Source of the DNA: Betaproteobacteria bacterium
GTDB taxonomy: Bacteria; Pseudomonadota; Gammaproteobacteria; Burkholderiales; SG8-39
Assembly: GCA_016867955.1 (NCBI GenBank)
Contig: VGIE01000173.1
Coordinates: forward strand, 1-5,595
Length of the DNA: 5,595 nt
Direction of reading: 5' to 3'
The notes beneath the pieces were generated by a model, which worked only from the letters and a program-made list of their open reading frames with translations, ran no database searches and was not told the DNA's origin. This document shows, one piece after another, positions 1-5,595 of this stretch; within the stretch, counting starts at the first letter, position 1; each line of letters starts with the position of its first letter. The position numbers and the translations under genes are program-made.

Positions 1-998
1 ATGTCGTCGGTGTTCGGCTTGAAGGCCAGCCCCCAAAGCGCGAAACGACGACTCGTGAGGTCTTCCCCGAACCGGGATGCGATCTTGCGCCCTAGAACCT
101 TCTTCTGCTCCCGATTGACCTGCTCCACGACTTCAAGCATCGGAAGTGCCCCGCCCGCATCCTGGGCCGTGCGGATGAGCGCCTGCACATCCTTCGGGAA
201 ACAGGAACCTCCGTATCCTACCCCGGCATAGAGAAAGTGATAGCCAATCCGCGGATCGGAGCCGATTCCCTTGCGGATCTGCTCGATGTTCGCTCCGAGT
301 AGCTCGGCGAGATTGGCCAGTTCGTTCATGAAGGAAATCCGCGTTGCCAGCATGGCATTGGCGGCATACTTGGTCAATTCCGCCGAACGCACGTCCATGA
401 CCATGATGCGTTCGTGATTGCGCTGGAAAGGCGCATACAGCGCGCGCATCGTCTCTGTCGCCCGCGCGTCGTCACTTCCGATCACGATCCGGTCCGGTCG
501 CATGAAGTCGTCAAGCGCGGCACCTTCCTTGAGGAACTCCGGGTTGGATACGACGCTGAACGCGATCTCGACTCCCCGCGACTTCAACTCTTCGGCGATT
601 GCCTCCCGCACCATGCCTGCCGTGCCAACTGGCACCGTGGATTTGTCGGCGATCAGACGCGAATCCATCATGTGGCGCCCGATGCTCCGGGCAGCAGCAA
701 GCACGTGGCGCAGGTCTGCCGAGCCATCCTCGTCCGGTGGCGTGCCTACAGCAATGAACTGCACCGCCCCGAAGGCAACCGACTCTTCGACGTGCGACGT
801 GAACCTGAGTCGTCCGGCGGCACGGTTTCGCTGAACCATATCCTTCAGACCCGGTTCATAGATCGGGATGCCCCCGCCGTTGAGCAGATCGATCTTGGCC
901 TGATCCATGTCCAGGCAAAGCACATCATTGCCGACTTCCGCGAGGCAGGCACCGGTGACCAAACCCACATATCCGGTTCCGACAATCGAAATTTTCAA
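1..998 (-). CDS. ugd: UDP-glucose 6-dehydrogenase, C-terminal part cut by the window edge
   Basis: The cytoplasmic enzyme oxidises UDP-glucose to UDP-glucuronate with two NAD+, supplying precursors for capsule, exopolysaccharide or modified LPS sugars. The first 332 codons are present of a family usually 430-450 long; the frame is open at the left edge. The NAD-binding loop VGTGYVGL is at 6-13. STVPVGT at 120-126 carries Thr121. NPEFLKEGAA, the substrate-side motif with its conserved Glu, comes next. ELTKYAAN includes Lys210 and Asn214. GVGYGGSCFPKD contains the catalytic Cys266 with Asp270. These match the known active-site Thr, Lys, Asn, Cys and Asp of the family with constant spacing. GLAFKPNTDD, the start of the C-terminal nucleotide-binding domain, is the last part visible. 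The start is TTG at 998, justified by GGAG six bases upstream and an in-frame stop just before. It follows lapB in the same direction after 109 bp. Confidence 0.96.
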   Translation of the reverse strand, partial: MKISIVGTGYVGLVTGACLAEVGNDVLCLDMDQAKIDLLNGGGIPIYEPGLKDMVQRNRAAGRLRFTSHVEESVAFGAVQFIAVGTPPDEDGSADLRHVLAAARSIGRHMMDSRLIADKSTVPVGTAGMVREAIAEELKSRGVEIAFSVVSNPEFLKEGAALDDFMRPDRIVIGSDDARATETMRALYAPFQRNHERIMVMDVRSAELTKYAANAMLATRISFMNELANLAELLGANIEQIRKGIGSDPRIGYHFLYAGVGYGGSCFPKDVQALIRTAQDAGGALPMLEVVEQVNREQKKVLGRKIASRFGEDLTSRRFALWGLAFKPNTDD

Positions 999-1004
999 CT
1001 CTCA

Positions 1005-1008
1005 CTCC
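1005..1008 (-). promoter_or_regulatory. Shine-Dalgarno sequence that fixes the TTG start of ugd
   Basis: GGAG in minus-strand reading ends six bases before TTG (998-996). An in-frame TGA lies two codons upstream of that TTG (1004-1002), so no start further upstream is possible, and the next codons already encode the first beta strand of the NAD-binding fold. Confidence 0.8.
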
Positions 1009-1023
1009 GCAAGAAGAACCTCG

Positions 1024-1043
1024 GCCTTCCGTGACCGGAAGGC
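1024..1043 (-). other. 8-bp inverted repeat (hairpin) in the ugd leader
   Basis: In minus-strand reading GCCTTCCG-GTCA-CGGAAGGC forms a perfect 8-bp stem with a four-base loop. It lies in the 109-bp gap between the lapB stop and ugd, 25 bases upstream of the ugd start codon and 15 bases before its Shine-Dalgarno sequence. The bases after it (CGAGGTTCTTCTT) are not a proper T run, so a strong intrinsic terminator is unlikely. It could be a weak terminator, an RNA-stabilising 3' end for lapB, or a leader structure affecting ugd translation. I see no promoter in the gap. Confidence 0.4.
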
Positions 1044-1107
1044 TTTCGACTCACCAACAAAATGCAGCCCTGGCAGCCTTCATGGCCCTGCCGTCAGGAT
1101 AGGCCCC

Positions 1108-2283
1108 TCATGGCTGAAGGTCGAACTCCTCCGTACGCCTGGGCGGGTATGTTTCCCAGCCACCGCATCCCGGACAATGCCAGTAGAACTGACGGGCCTT
1201 GAACCCGCAGTTCTCGCAGCGGTATCTCGCCAGACGACGGGTATGGCTGTGAACCAGGTTCTTGACGAGTTCCAGATCGGGGCGCCTCTCCACCGGCACC
1301 ACCATGATCTGAGCCTCCAGCAGCTTGTCCAGGCCCAACAGCGTCGGATTGCGCCGTAACTCCTCCTTGACCAGGACGTAGGCAGCCTCGGCCCCGTTCA
1401 CTTCAAGCGTTGACTCGAAGGCAATATCGAGAAGATCAAGCGAGGGATATCGTGCAAGGTAGCCCTTGAGCAGCACAAGCCCTTCTTCAGCCCTGCCCAG
1501 AACGCGAAGCGCGTCCAGGATCCCGCGCGCGCACAATGCAAGGTATGCCGGCTGCTGCTGCTCGATCCTTTTCCATGATTCAATCGCGGCCTCGTGCTCA
1601 CCGGCAGCGACCTGAAGCTCGCCAAGGATGAGGTTGGCCCTGACGCACTTGCGACTGACCGCAAGGGCCTCCGCAAGGCAACGCCTGGCATCCTCCGACC
1701 GCGAGTGAGAGGCGTGCAATGCGGCAAGCTCGCAGAAGTAGTTCGCAATTTCCTTCTGTCTGGACTCCCCGCCGTCGGCCTCCAGTTCCCGTGCGACGGC
1801 TATCGCCTTCCCCCAGTCCTTCTCCTGCTGATAGATCTCGATGAGGAAGGACAGCGCTTCAGGGCGATGACGTCCTATGCGCAGGCGGACCAAAGCCTCT
1901 TCCGCACGATCTAGCAATCCGGCCTTGAGATAGTCCTGTGCGAGTTCAAACAGCGCCTGCAATCGCTGCTCGTCCGCCAGGTCGCCCCGATCCAGGAGCG
2001 TGCGGTGCATGCGAATCGCCCGCTCCGTCTCGCCCCTCCTCCTGAACAGGCTTCCGAGCGCAAAATGCAGCTCGATGGTCTCCCGGTCTGCCTTTGCGAC
2101 TTCAATCAGGGCCTCGATAGCCTTGTCGGGCTGCTCGTTAAGAAGAAAGTTCAGCCCCTTGAAGTACGAAGAAGGAAGCCGCCGTGACTCGGTGAGCAGA
2201 TGCTTTATGTCGATCCGCGCCGCCACCCATCCGAAGCCGAAGAAAATGGGGAAGCCGATCAGCCACCAGTATTCAAAGTCCAT
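1108..2283 (-). CDS. lapB: Lipopolysaccharide assembly protein B (TPR protein with rubredoxin-type metal site)
   Basis: The 391-residue protein (E. coli LapB/YciM has 389) is anchored in the inner membrane and faces the cytoplasm. In E. coli it acts as an adaptor that helps FtsH degrade LpxC, balancing LPS against phospholipid synthesis. An N-terminal membrane helix spans about 5-22 (WWLIGFPIFFGFGWVAAR). Tandem TPR-like helix pairs run from about 36 to 320, for example YFKGLNFLLNEQPDKAIEAL at 40-59 followed by HFALGSLFRRRGETERAI at 73-90. The C-terminal rubredoxin-like knuckles are Cys356-X2-Cys359 and Cys370-X2-Cys373, with ARQFYWHCPGC between and around them. The frame stays open upstream through lapA, but ATG at 2283 is right because it opens directly onto the membrane anchor and overlaps the lapA stop. 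A G7 run (2292-2286) lies just upstream in place of a typical Shine-Dalgarno sequence. Confidence 0.97.
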   Translation of the reverse strand: MDFEYWWLIGFPIFFGFGWVAARIDIKHLLTESRRLPSSYFKGLNFLLNEQPDKAIEALIEVAKADRETIELHFALGSLFRRRGETERAIRMHRTLLDRGDLADEQRLQALFELAQDYLKAGLLDRAEEALVRLRIGRHRPEALSFLIEIYQQEKDWGKAIAVARELEADGGESRQKEIANYFCELAALHASHSRSEDARRCLAEALAVSRKCVRANLILGELQVAAGEHEAAIESWKRIEQQQPAYLALCARGILDALRVLGRAEEGLVLLKGYLARYPSLDLLDIAFESTLEVNGAEAAYVLVKEELRRNPTLLGLDKLLEAQIMVVPVERRPDLELVKNLVHSHTRRLARYRCENCGFKARQFYWHCPGCGGWETYPPRRTEEFDLQP

Positions 2284-2594
2284 CACCCCCCCATTGCGGG
2301 AGGAGGCTCGCTTGCGCTGGGCCCGGGCACATTGGCATCGGAGAGACGACGCACCTCCTTCCTGAGCGCCAAGATGTCGCGTCTCTCGCGCATCATGCGC
2401 GAGGTGCAGGCCAACACGCCCATTACCGCTCCAAACGCAAAGAAGATCAGCAGAAGGAGGACGAGCGGGAGCTGCCATGGCTCGGCAAAGAAGAATCTCA
2501 GGGGAACTACCTCCGTGTTCTTCAGGGCGAACAGCAGCAACAGCAGGAACAGCACTGCGCGAAGTAACCACGACAGGTAGCGGATTGCATTCAT
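2283..2594 (-). CDS. lapA: Lipopolysaccharide assembly protein A (DUF1049 family inner-membrane protein)
   Basis: This 103-residue inner-membrane protein partners LapB in setting the rate of lipopolysaccharide synthesis. It has the LapA/YciS layout: a first membrane helix at about 7-25, a short periplasmic-type loop with ALKNTEVVPLRFF (23-35), a second helix at about 41-63, and then a charged cytoplasmic helix likely to form a coiled coil (RMMRERRDILALRKEVRRL, 66-84) and a Pro/Ser tail. E. coli LapA is about the same length. The start is ATG at 2594. No convincing Shine-Dalgarno sequence precedes it, so translation may be weak or start differently, but the first helix begins right after this ATG. 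The stop TGA overlaps the lapB ATG by one base (TGATG), as expected for a coupled pair. The identity is inferred from architecture and neighbour more than from residue identity. Confidence 0.88.
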   Translation of the reverse strand: MNAIRYLSWLLRAVLFLLLLLFALKNTEVVPLRFFFAEPWQLPLVLLLLIFFAFGAVMGVLACTSRMMRERRDILALRKEVRRLSDANVPGPSASEPPPAMGG

Positions 2595-2624
2595 GTGGGC
2601 AGCTTAAAGCGAAATGCGATGCTC

Positions 2625-2653
2625 AACGAAGAAACGGCGGCTCGTGGCCGCCG
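2625..2653 (-). terminator. GC hairpin with interrupted T stretch after ihfB
   Basis: In minus-strand reading a perfect 7-bp stem CGGCGGC/GCCGCCG with a five-base loop CACGA (2653-2635) is followed by TTTCTTCGTT (2634-2625). It starts 21 bases after the ihfB stop and ends before lapA. The layout fits an intrinsic terminator or attenuator that would lower read-through from the strongly expressed rpsA-ihfB unit into lapAB. The T stretch is broken by C and G, so termination is probably incomplete if it occurs at all. Confidence 0.5.
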
Positions 2654-2674
2654 GTTCAGTGCATGCGCCCGATC

Positions 2675-2956
2675 CTACTTCAGATCGACACGCTCCCTGA
2701 GTTCCTTTCCGGCCTTGAAATGCGGTACAAACTTCTCCGGCACCGGAACCCGCTCCCCCGACTTGGGATTGCGCCCGGTGCGCGCGGGTCGGTGATTCAG
2801 TCCAAAACTGCCGAAGCCTCGAATTTCGATGCGTTGCCCCTGGACCAGGCTGTTCGTCATCGCGTCCAGAATCATCTTCACTGCATACTCGGCATCTCTC
2901 GCTACCAGCTGCGGATAGCGAGCCGCCAATCTTGCAATCAGCTCGGACTTGGTCAT
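2675..2956 (-). CDS. ihfB: Integration host factor subunit beta
   Basis: The 93-residue nucleoid protein pairs with IHF alpha to bend DNA sharply at specific sites, affecting transcription, replication initiation and recombination. It is nearly collinear with E. coli IhfB (94 residues). MTKSELI opens the protein. The block RIEIRGFGSF at 42-51 includes Glu44 and Arg46, the equivalents of known DNA-contacting residues. The beta-arm RTGRNPKSG at 59-67 includes Pro64, the residue that intercalates into DNA. VPHFKAGKELR is at 77-87. I chose ATG at 2956: GGAG lies seven bases upstream (2967-2964), whereas a GTG two codons earlier (2962) would sit only one base from it. The gene follows rpsA by 14 bases, the classical rpsA-ihfB arrangement. 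A hairpin lies downstream. Confidence 0.98.
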   Translation of the reverse strand: MTKSELIARLAARYPQLVARDAEYAVKMILDAMTNSLVQGQRIEIRGFGSFGLNHRPARTGRNPKSGERVPVPEKFVPHFKAGKELRERVDLK

Positions 2957-2970
2957 TGGCACGCTCCGTA

Positions 2971-4698
2971 CTACTGCTGCACGTTTTTGTTATCGAGCTT
3001 CGCCTTGAGCAACGCACCGAGATTGGTGCTTCCTGAGCTGGCCGCAGACTCGCTCTGCAGCTTTGTCATGGCCCGCGTTTCGTCGGAGAGATCCATGGCC
3101 TTGACCGACAGGTTGATCGCGCGGTTCTTGCGGTCGATATTGATGATCATGACCGACACGGCGTCGCCTTCCTTAAGGTGAGTGCGGGCGTCTTCGACCC
3201 GGTCGCGTGAAATCTCGGATGCACGCAGGTAACCCTCCACCTCTTCGCTGAGACTGATCACCGCGCCCTTCGCGTCGATCGACTTCACCGTTCCCGAAAC
3301 GATCTTGCCCTTGTCGTGCAGCGCGACGAAGTTCGTGAAGGGATCGCCCTCGAGCTGCCGAATGCCAAGCGAGATTCTTTCGCGCTCGACGTCGATCGAA
3401 AGAACTACCGCCTCCTGCTCGTCACCCTTCTTGAAGTTGCGGACTGCTTCCTCTCCAGTATGCGTCCAGGACAGGTCCGAAAGGTGGACCAGACCGTCGA
3501 TACCTCCAGGGAGCCCGATGAATATGCCGAAATCGGTAATGGACTTGATCTGTCCCTTGACCCTGTCGCCCTTCTTGGCGTTCATGGCGAACTCCTCCCA
3601 GGGGTTGGGCATGCACTGCTTCATTCCGAGGGAGATGCGGCGGCGATCCTCGTCGATTTCCAGGATCATGACTTCTACATCGTCGCCGAGCGCGACGACC
3701 TTGGAAGGGTGAACGTTCTTGTTGGTCCAGTCCATCTCCGAGACGTGTACCAGGCCTTCGATACCCTGCTCGACCTCGACGAATGCGCCGTAGTCCGTTA
3801 GATTGGTGACCTTGCCAGACAGCCGGGTCCCCTTCGGGTAACGGCGCGAGAGGCCCACCCACGGATCCTCGCCCAACTGCTTCATGCCCAGCGAGACGCG
3901 GTTCTTCTCCGTGTCGAACTTCAGCACCTTTGCCGTGACCTCGTCGCCGACAGAGAGCACCTCCGAAGGGTGCTTGACGCGGCGCCAGGCGAGGTCGGTG
4001 ATGTGCAGCAGGCCATCGATGCCACCCAAGTCCACGAATGCACCGTAGTCCGTGATGTTCTTGACGATACCCTTGACCACCGCACCCTCGGACAGCGTCT
4101 CCAGCAGCTTCTGGCGCTCCTCGCCCTGATTTGCCTCGAGCACGGCGCGGCGCGAGACCACCACGTTGTTGCGTTTGCGGTCGAGCTTGATGACCTTGAA
4201 CTCCATCTGCTTGCCCTCGTAGGGCGTGGTGTCCTTCACCGGGCGTACGTCCACCAGCGAGCCGGGCAGGAAAGCGCGGATCCCGTTGGTCATGACGGTC
4301 AATCCGCCCTTGACCTTGCCGGTGATGACACCATCGACCAGCGAGCCGTTTTCCAGGGCTTTTTCCAGGCCCATCCATGCAGCCAGGCGCTTCGCCTTGT
4401 CGCGCGACAGGCGGGTTTCGCCATATCCGTCTTCCAAAGCCTCGATGGCCACCGAGACGAAATCGCCGGGCTTGGCCTCGACCTCGCCGGCGTCATCCTT
4501 GAATTCTTCAAGCGGAATGAAGGATTCCGACTTCAATCCGGCGTTCACGACGACGTGGTTCATGTCGACACGGACAACTTCCGCAGTAATGACCTCCCCT
4601 ATACGCATTTCCTTGCGAGACAGACTCTCCTCGAAAAGCGCTGCAAAACTCTCGGGGCTGGCAGATTCGGGGAGGACTGCGGGGGCTGCATTTGCCAT
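2971..4698 (-). CDS. rpsA: 30S ribosomal protein S1
   Basis: The 575-residue protein binds mRNA on the 30S subunit and helps unfold and place messages that have structured leaders or weak Shine-Dalgarno sequences. Six S1 (OB-fold) domains are visible at about residues 34-99, 118-184, 205-273, 290-360, 377-447 and 464-533. The first two are the divergent ribosome-binding pair. Domains 3-5 carry the repeated ITDYGAFV/LTDYGAFV/ITDFGIFI signature followed by GIDGL or GIEGL and HITD/HVSE/HLSD. The N-terminal motif SFAALFEESL starts at residue 17, so the protein has about 13 residues more than the E. coli form, as do betaproteobacterial homologues. The C-terminal tail is rich in Ser and Ala, then STNLGALLKAKL. 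ATG at 4698 is the only sensible start. The stop is TAG (2973-2971), 14 bases before ihfB, so the two are probably cotranscribed. Confidence 0.99.
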   Translation of the reverse strand: MANAAPAVLPESASPESFAALFEESLSRKEMRIGEVITAEVVRVDMNHVVVNAGLKSESFIPLEEFKDDAGEVEAKPGDFVSVAIEALEDGYGETRLSRDKAKRLAAWMGLEKALENGSLVDGVITGKVKGGLTVMTNGIRAFLPGSLVDVRPVKDTTPYEGKQMEFKVIKLDRKRNNVVVSRRAVLEANQGEERQKLLETLSEGAVVKGIVKNITDYGAFVDLGGIDGLLHITDLAWRRVKHPSEVLSVGDEVTAKVLKFDTEKNRVSLGMKQLGEDPWVGLSRRYPKGTRLSGKVTNLTDYGAFVEVEQGIEGLVHVSEMDWTNKNVHPSKVVALGDDVEVMILEIDEDRRRISLGMKQCMPNPWEEFAMNAKKGDRVKGQIKSITDFGIFIGLPGGIDGLVHLSDLSWTHTGEEAVRNFKKGDEQEAVVLSIDVERERISLGIRQLEGDPFTNFVALHDKGKIVSGTVKSIDAKGAVISLSEEVEGYLRASEISRDRVEDARTHLKEGDAVSVMIINIDRKNRAINLSVKAMDLSDETRAMTKLQSESAASSGSTNLGALLKAKLDNKNVQQ

Positions 4699-4816
4699 AA
4701 GTATTTGACCTGATGGTGGAACTGCGGCCGTGCATCGATCGCAGGGTTGGTTGCTGTCAAGACGGGGGCGCTACGCGAGTCTGGCTAGCAAGCGCTGTTC
4801 CGTCACCATTTTTGTT
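4699..4816 (-). promoter_or_regulatory. rpsA 5' leader lacking a strong Shine-Dalgarno sequence
   Basis: These 118 bases separate the cmk stop from the rpsA ATG. Just before the ATG the only Shine-Dalgarno-like element is AGG placed ten bases upstream, in an AT-richer context (CAGGTCAAATACTT). E. coli rpsA also lacks a canonical Shine-Dalgarno sequence; its leader folds into hairpins that S1 itself recognises, giving translational autoregulation. The leader here contains only short inverted repeats (for example GCGCT...AGCGC in minus-strand reading, 4794-4767), so autoregulation is inferred by analogy and not shown by structure. A perfect TTGACA (4760-4755) is present without a matching -10 box. 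Confidence 0.35.
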
Positions 4817-5494
4817 TCAAATTGCGTCATTCCTGAGCCCCCGATACACGGCAAGCACCCGATCAGCGGCAGCCTCCGCCGTCAGCGCCGTCGTATCCAG
4901 AATATGCGCCTCGGGACTGGGCTTCAGAGGGGCAGCGCTGCGCAACATGTCCCGCTCGTCACGCTCGCGCAAGTCCTTCAAAAGGGCAGTTAGTGTAGCA
5001 GCGATTCCTTTTTGTTTCAACTGTTTATAGCGACGTTCCGCCCGCACTTCAACGCTCGCTGTGAGGTAGATTTTGAGGTCGGCATCGGGAAACACGACCG
5101 TCCCCATGTCCCTCCCGTCCGCGACCAGCCCGGGGATTTGCCGAAACGCCCGCTGCCGTCTGAGCAGCGCCCTTCGGACGCCGCCAACCGCCCCGACAAT
5201 CGAAGCGCCTTCGCTACATGCCTCCGAGCGGATGTTTTCTGTAACTATCTGATTCTCCAACATTATATCGTCGCCCCTGAAACCTGCCTGCAGTCCCAGC
5301 GCCAGTCGCGCCAGGCCGGGCTCGTCATTCCAGGGCAGTTCGGCATTCAGGGCGGCAAGCGCGACCAGGCGGTACAAGGCCCCGCTATCGAGCAAATGAA
5401 AGCCCAACGCCCGCGCAACGGCCTTTGCGACAGTCCCCTTGCCCGAGGCTGAAGGCCCGTCGATCGCGATGACAGGAATGGGCCCGGCATTCAC
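4817..5494 (-). CDS. cmk: Cytidylate kinase (CMP/dCMP kinase)
   Basis: The 225-residue protein phosphorylates CMP and dCMP to the diphosphates with ATP, feeding RNA, DNA and CTP-dependent lipid synthesis in the cytoplasm. The length matches the roughly 225-residue proteobacterial enzyme. The P-loop GPSASGKGT is at residues 13-21. The substrate-site motif LLDSGALYR follows at 34-42, with Ser37 and Arg42 in the positions of the known CMP-contacting residues. ADGRDMGTVVFPDADLKIYL lies at 125-144 and the lid-type RERDERD at 176-182. The start is GTG at 5494: it overlaps the aroA stop (GTGA) and has GGGAG nine bases upstream, within aroA. The nearby ATG at 5490-5488 is in another frame. The sequence contains two patches poorer in GC than the rest, around 5240-5270 and 4990-5030, and the second carries a promoter-like element. 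Confidence 0.97.
   Translation of the reverse strand: MNAGPIPVIAIDGPSASGKGTVAKAVARALGFHLLDSGALYRLVALAALNAELPWNDEPGLARLALGLQAGFRGDDIMLENQIVTENIRSEACSEGASIVGAVGGVRRALLRRQRAFRQIPGLVADGRDMGTVVFPDADLKIYLTASVEVRAERRYKQLKQKGIAATLTALLKDLRERDERDMLRSAAPLKPSPEAHILDTTALTAEAAADRVLAVYRGLRNDAI
5024..5052 (-). promoter_or_regulatory. Candidate sigma-70 promoter inside cmk, driving rpsA
   Basis: On the minus strand TTGAAG (5052-5047, four of six matches to the -35 consensus) is followed after exactly 17 bases by TATAAA (5029-5024, five of six matches to the -10 consensus). It lies in a locally AT-richer patch of cmk, about 325 bases upstream of the rpsA start, and points toward it. In E. coli rpsA is also transcribed from promoters that include sites within the upstream kinase gene, so the position makes sense. 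The hexamers and spacing are seen directly; activity is inferred. Confidence 0.45.
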
Positions 5495-5595
5495 GCCACC
5501 TGGCTCCCGGCTATCGATCGGAAGACCTCAAAGTACTCGGGAAAGGTCTTGCTGACGCACCCCGGGTCATTGATTCGCACTGGCACCCCACCCAG
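5491..5595 (-). CDS. aroA: 3-phosphoshikimate 1-carboxyvinyltransferase (EPSP synthase), C-terminal end only
   Basis: Only the last 34 codons and a TGA stop (5493-5491) are present; the rest lies beyond the right edge. The visible peptide contains NDPGCVSKTFPEYFEVF, which matches the conserved C-terminal end of EPSP synthase (typically DPGCVAKTFPDYF). The family transfers the enolpyruvyl group of phosphoenolpyruvate to shikimate 3-phosphate in the cytoplasmic shikimate pathway that leads to aromatic amino acids. The stop codon overlaps the GTG start of cmk as GTGA, so translation of the two is probably coupled. An aroA-cmk pairing is common in proteobacteria and supports the call. The identity rests on a short tail plus context, and the catalytic residues cannot be checked here. 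Confidence 0.9.
   Translation of the reverse strand: MGGVPVRINDPGCVSKTFPEYFEVFRSIAGSQVA

Noticed and set aside
414..1034. A 206-residue open frame on the plus strand opposite ugd
   Set aside because: It is antisense to a UDP-glucose dehydrogenase with all active-site motifs intact and shows no domain or ribosome binding site of its own.
1051..1083. A 10-residue open frame (MKAARAAFCW) between lapB and ugd on the minus strand, a possible leader peptide
   Set aside because: It is too short to judge, has an ill-placed Shine-Dalgarno sequence and no run of regulatory codons.
2284..2571. A 96-codon upstream extension of the lapB reading frame, giving a 487-residue protein
   Set aside because: The extension overlaps nearly all of lapA in another frame, has low-complexity Arg/Ala/Ser-rich composition and resembles no LapB; the true start opens on the membrane anchor at 2283.
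2957..2962. GTG at 2962 as the start of ihfB, adding two residues
   Set aside because: It sits one base from the Shine-Dalgarno sequence, while ATG at 2956 has proper spacing and matches the conserved MTKSEL N-terminus.
3422..4378. A 318-residue open frame on the minus strand inside rpsA
   Set aside because: It lies in a different frame from a fully recognisable S1 protein and is a Gly/Arg/Pro-rich product typical of GC-rich shadow frames.
3970..4713. A 247-residue open frame on the plus strand opposite rpsA
   Set aside because: Antisense to the conserved S1 coding sequence with no recognisable domain; long antisense frames are expected in GC-rich genes.
4755..4760. Perfect TTGACA in the rpsA leader as a promoter -35 box
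   Set aside because: At spacings of 16-18 bases the -10 hexamers (TCGATG, CGATGC, GATGCA) match TATAAT at no more than two positions.
4809..5020. A 12-base direct repeat TTTTTGTTTCAA at 4809-4820 and 5009-5020, exactly 200 bases apart
   Set aside because: One copy is codons for Leu-Lys-Gln-Lys in cmk and the other spans the cmk stop; there are only two copies, the sequence is simple and no flanking structure supports a function.

Overview
This is a GC-rich chromosomal housekeeping segment. Every supported gene lies on the minus strand and is read from right to left. The order aroA - cmk - rpsA - ihfB - lapA - lapB - ugd, together with the protein sequences, points to a betaproteobacterium. 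The S1 protein in particular reads like known betaproteobacterial S1 along its whole length, including a short N-terminal extension and a Thr-Asn-Leu-Gly-Ala-Leu-Leu-Lys-Ala-Lys tail. I cannot name a genus from this window.

Layout from right (5' of the transcript) to left. (1) The last 34 codons of aroA (EPSP synthase) enter from the right edge and overlap the GTG start of cmk by four bases (GTGA). (2) cmk (CMP/dCMP kinase) is complete. A well-formed sigma-70-like promoter, TTGAAG-N17-TATAAA, sits inside its coding sequence and points toward rpsA. (3) A 118-bp leader without a strong Shine-Dalgarno sequence precedes rpsA, which encodes a six-domain ribosomal protein S1. (4) ihfB (IHF beta) follows after 14 bp. 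(5) An 80-bp gap holds a strong GC hairpin followed by an interrupted T-rich stretch, which may be a partial terminator or attenuator. (6) lapA and lapB overlap by one base (TGATG) next to a run of seven Gs. They encode the membrane-bound pair that controls lipopolysaccharide synthesis. (7) A 109-bp gap contains an 8-bp hairpin just upstream of ugd. (8) ugd (UDP-glucose 6-dehydrogenase) begins with TTG and runs off the left edge after 332 full codons.

Functionally the window moves from basic metabolism (aromatic amino acid precursors, pyrimidine nucleotides) through translation and nucleoid architecture to the cell envelope (LPS control and UDP-glucuronate supply). No gap longer than 120 bp lacks a gene. 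I see no mobile element, CRISPR array, tRNA, rRNA or sign of recent transfer. Nothing here looks like an undescribed system. The points worth a second look are regulatory or concern start codons.
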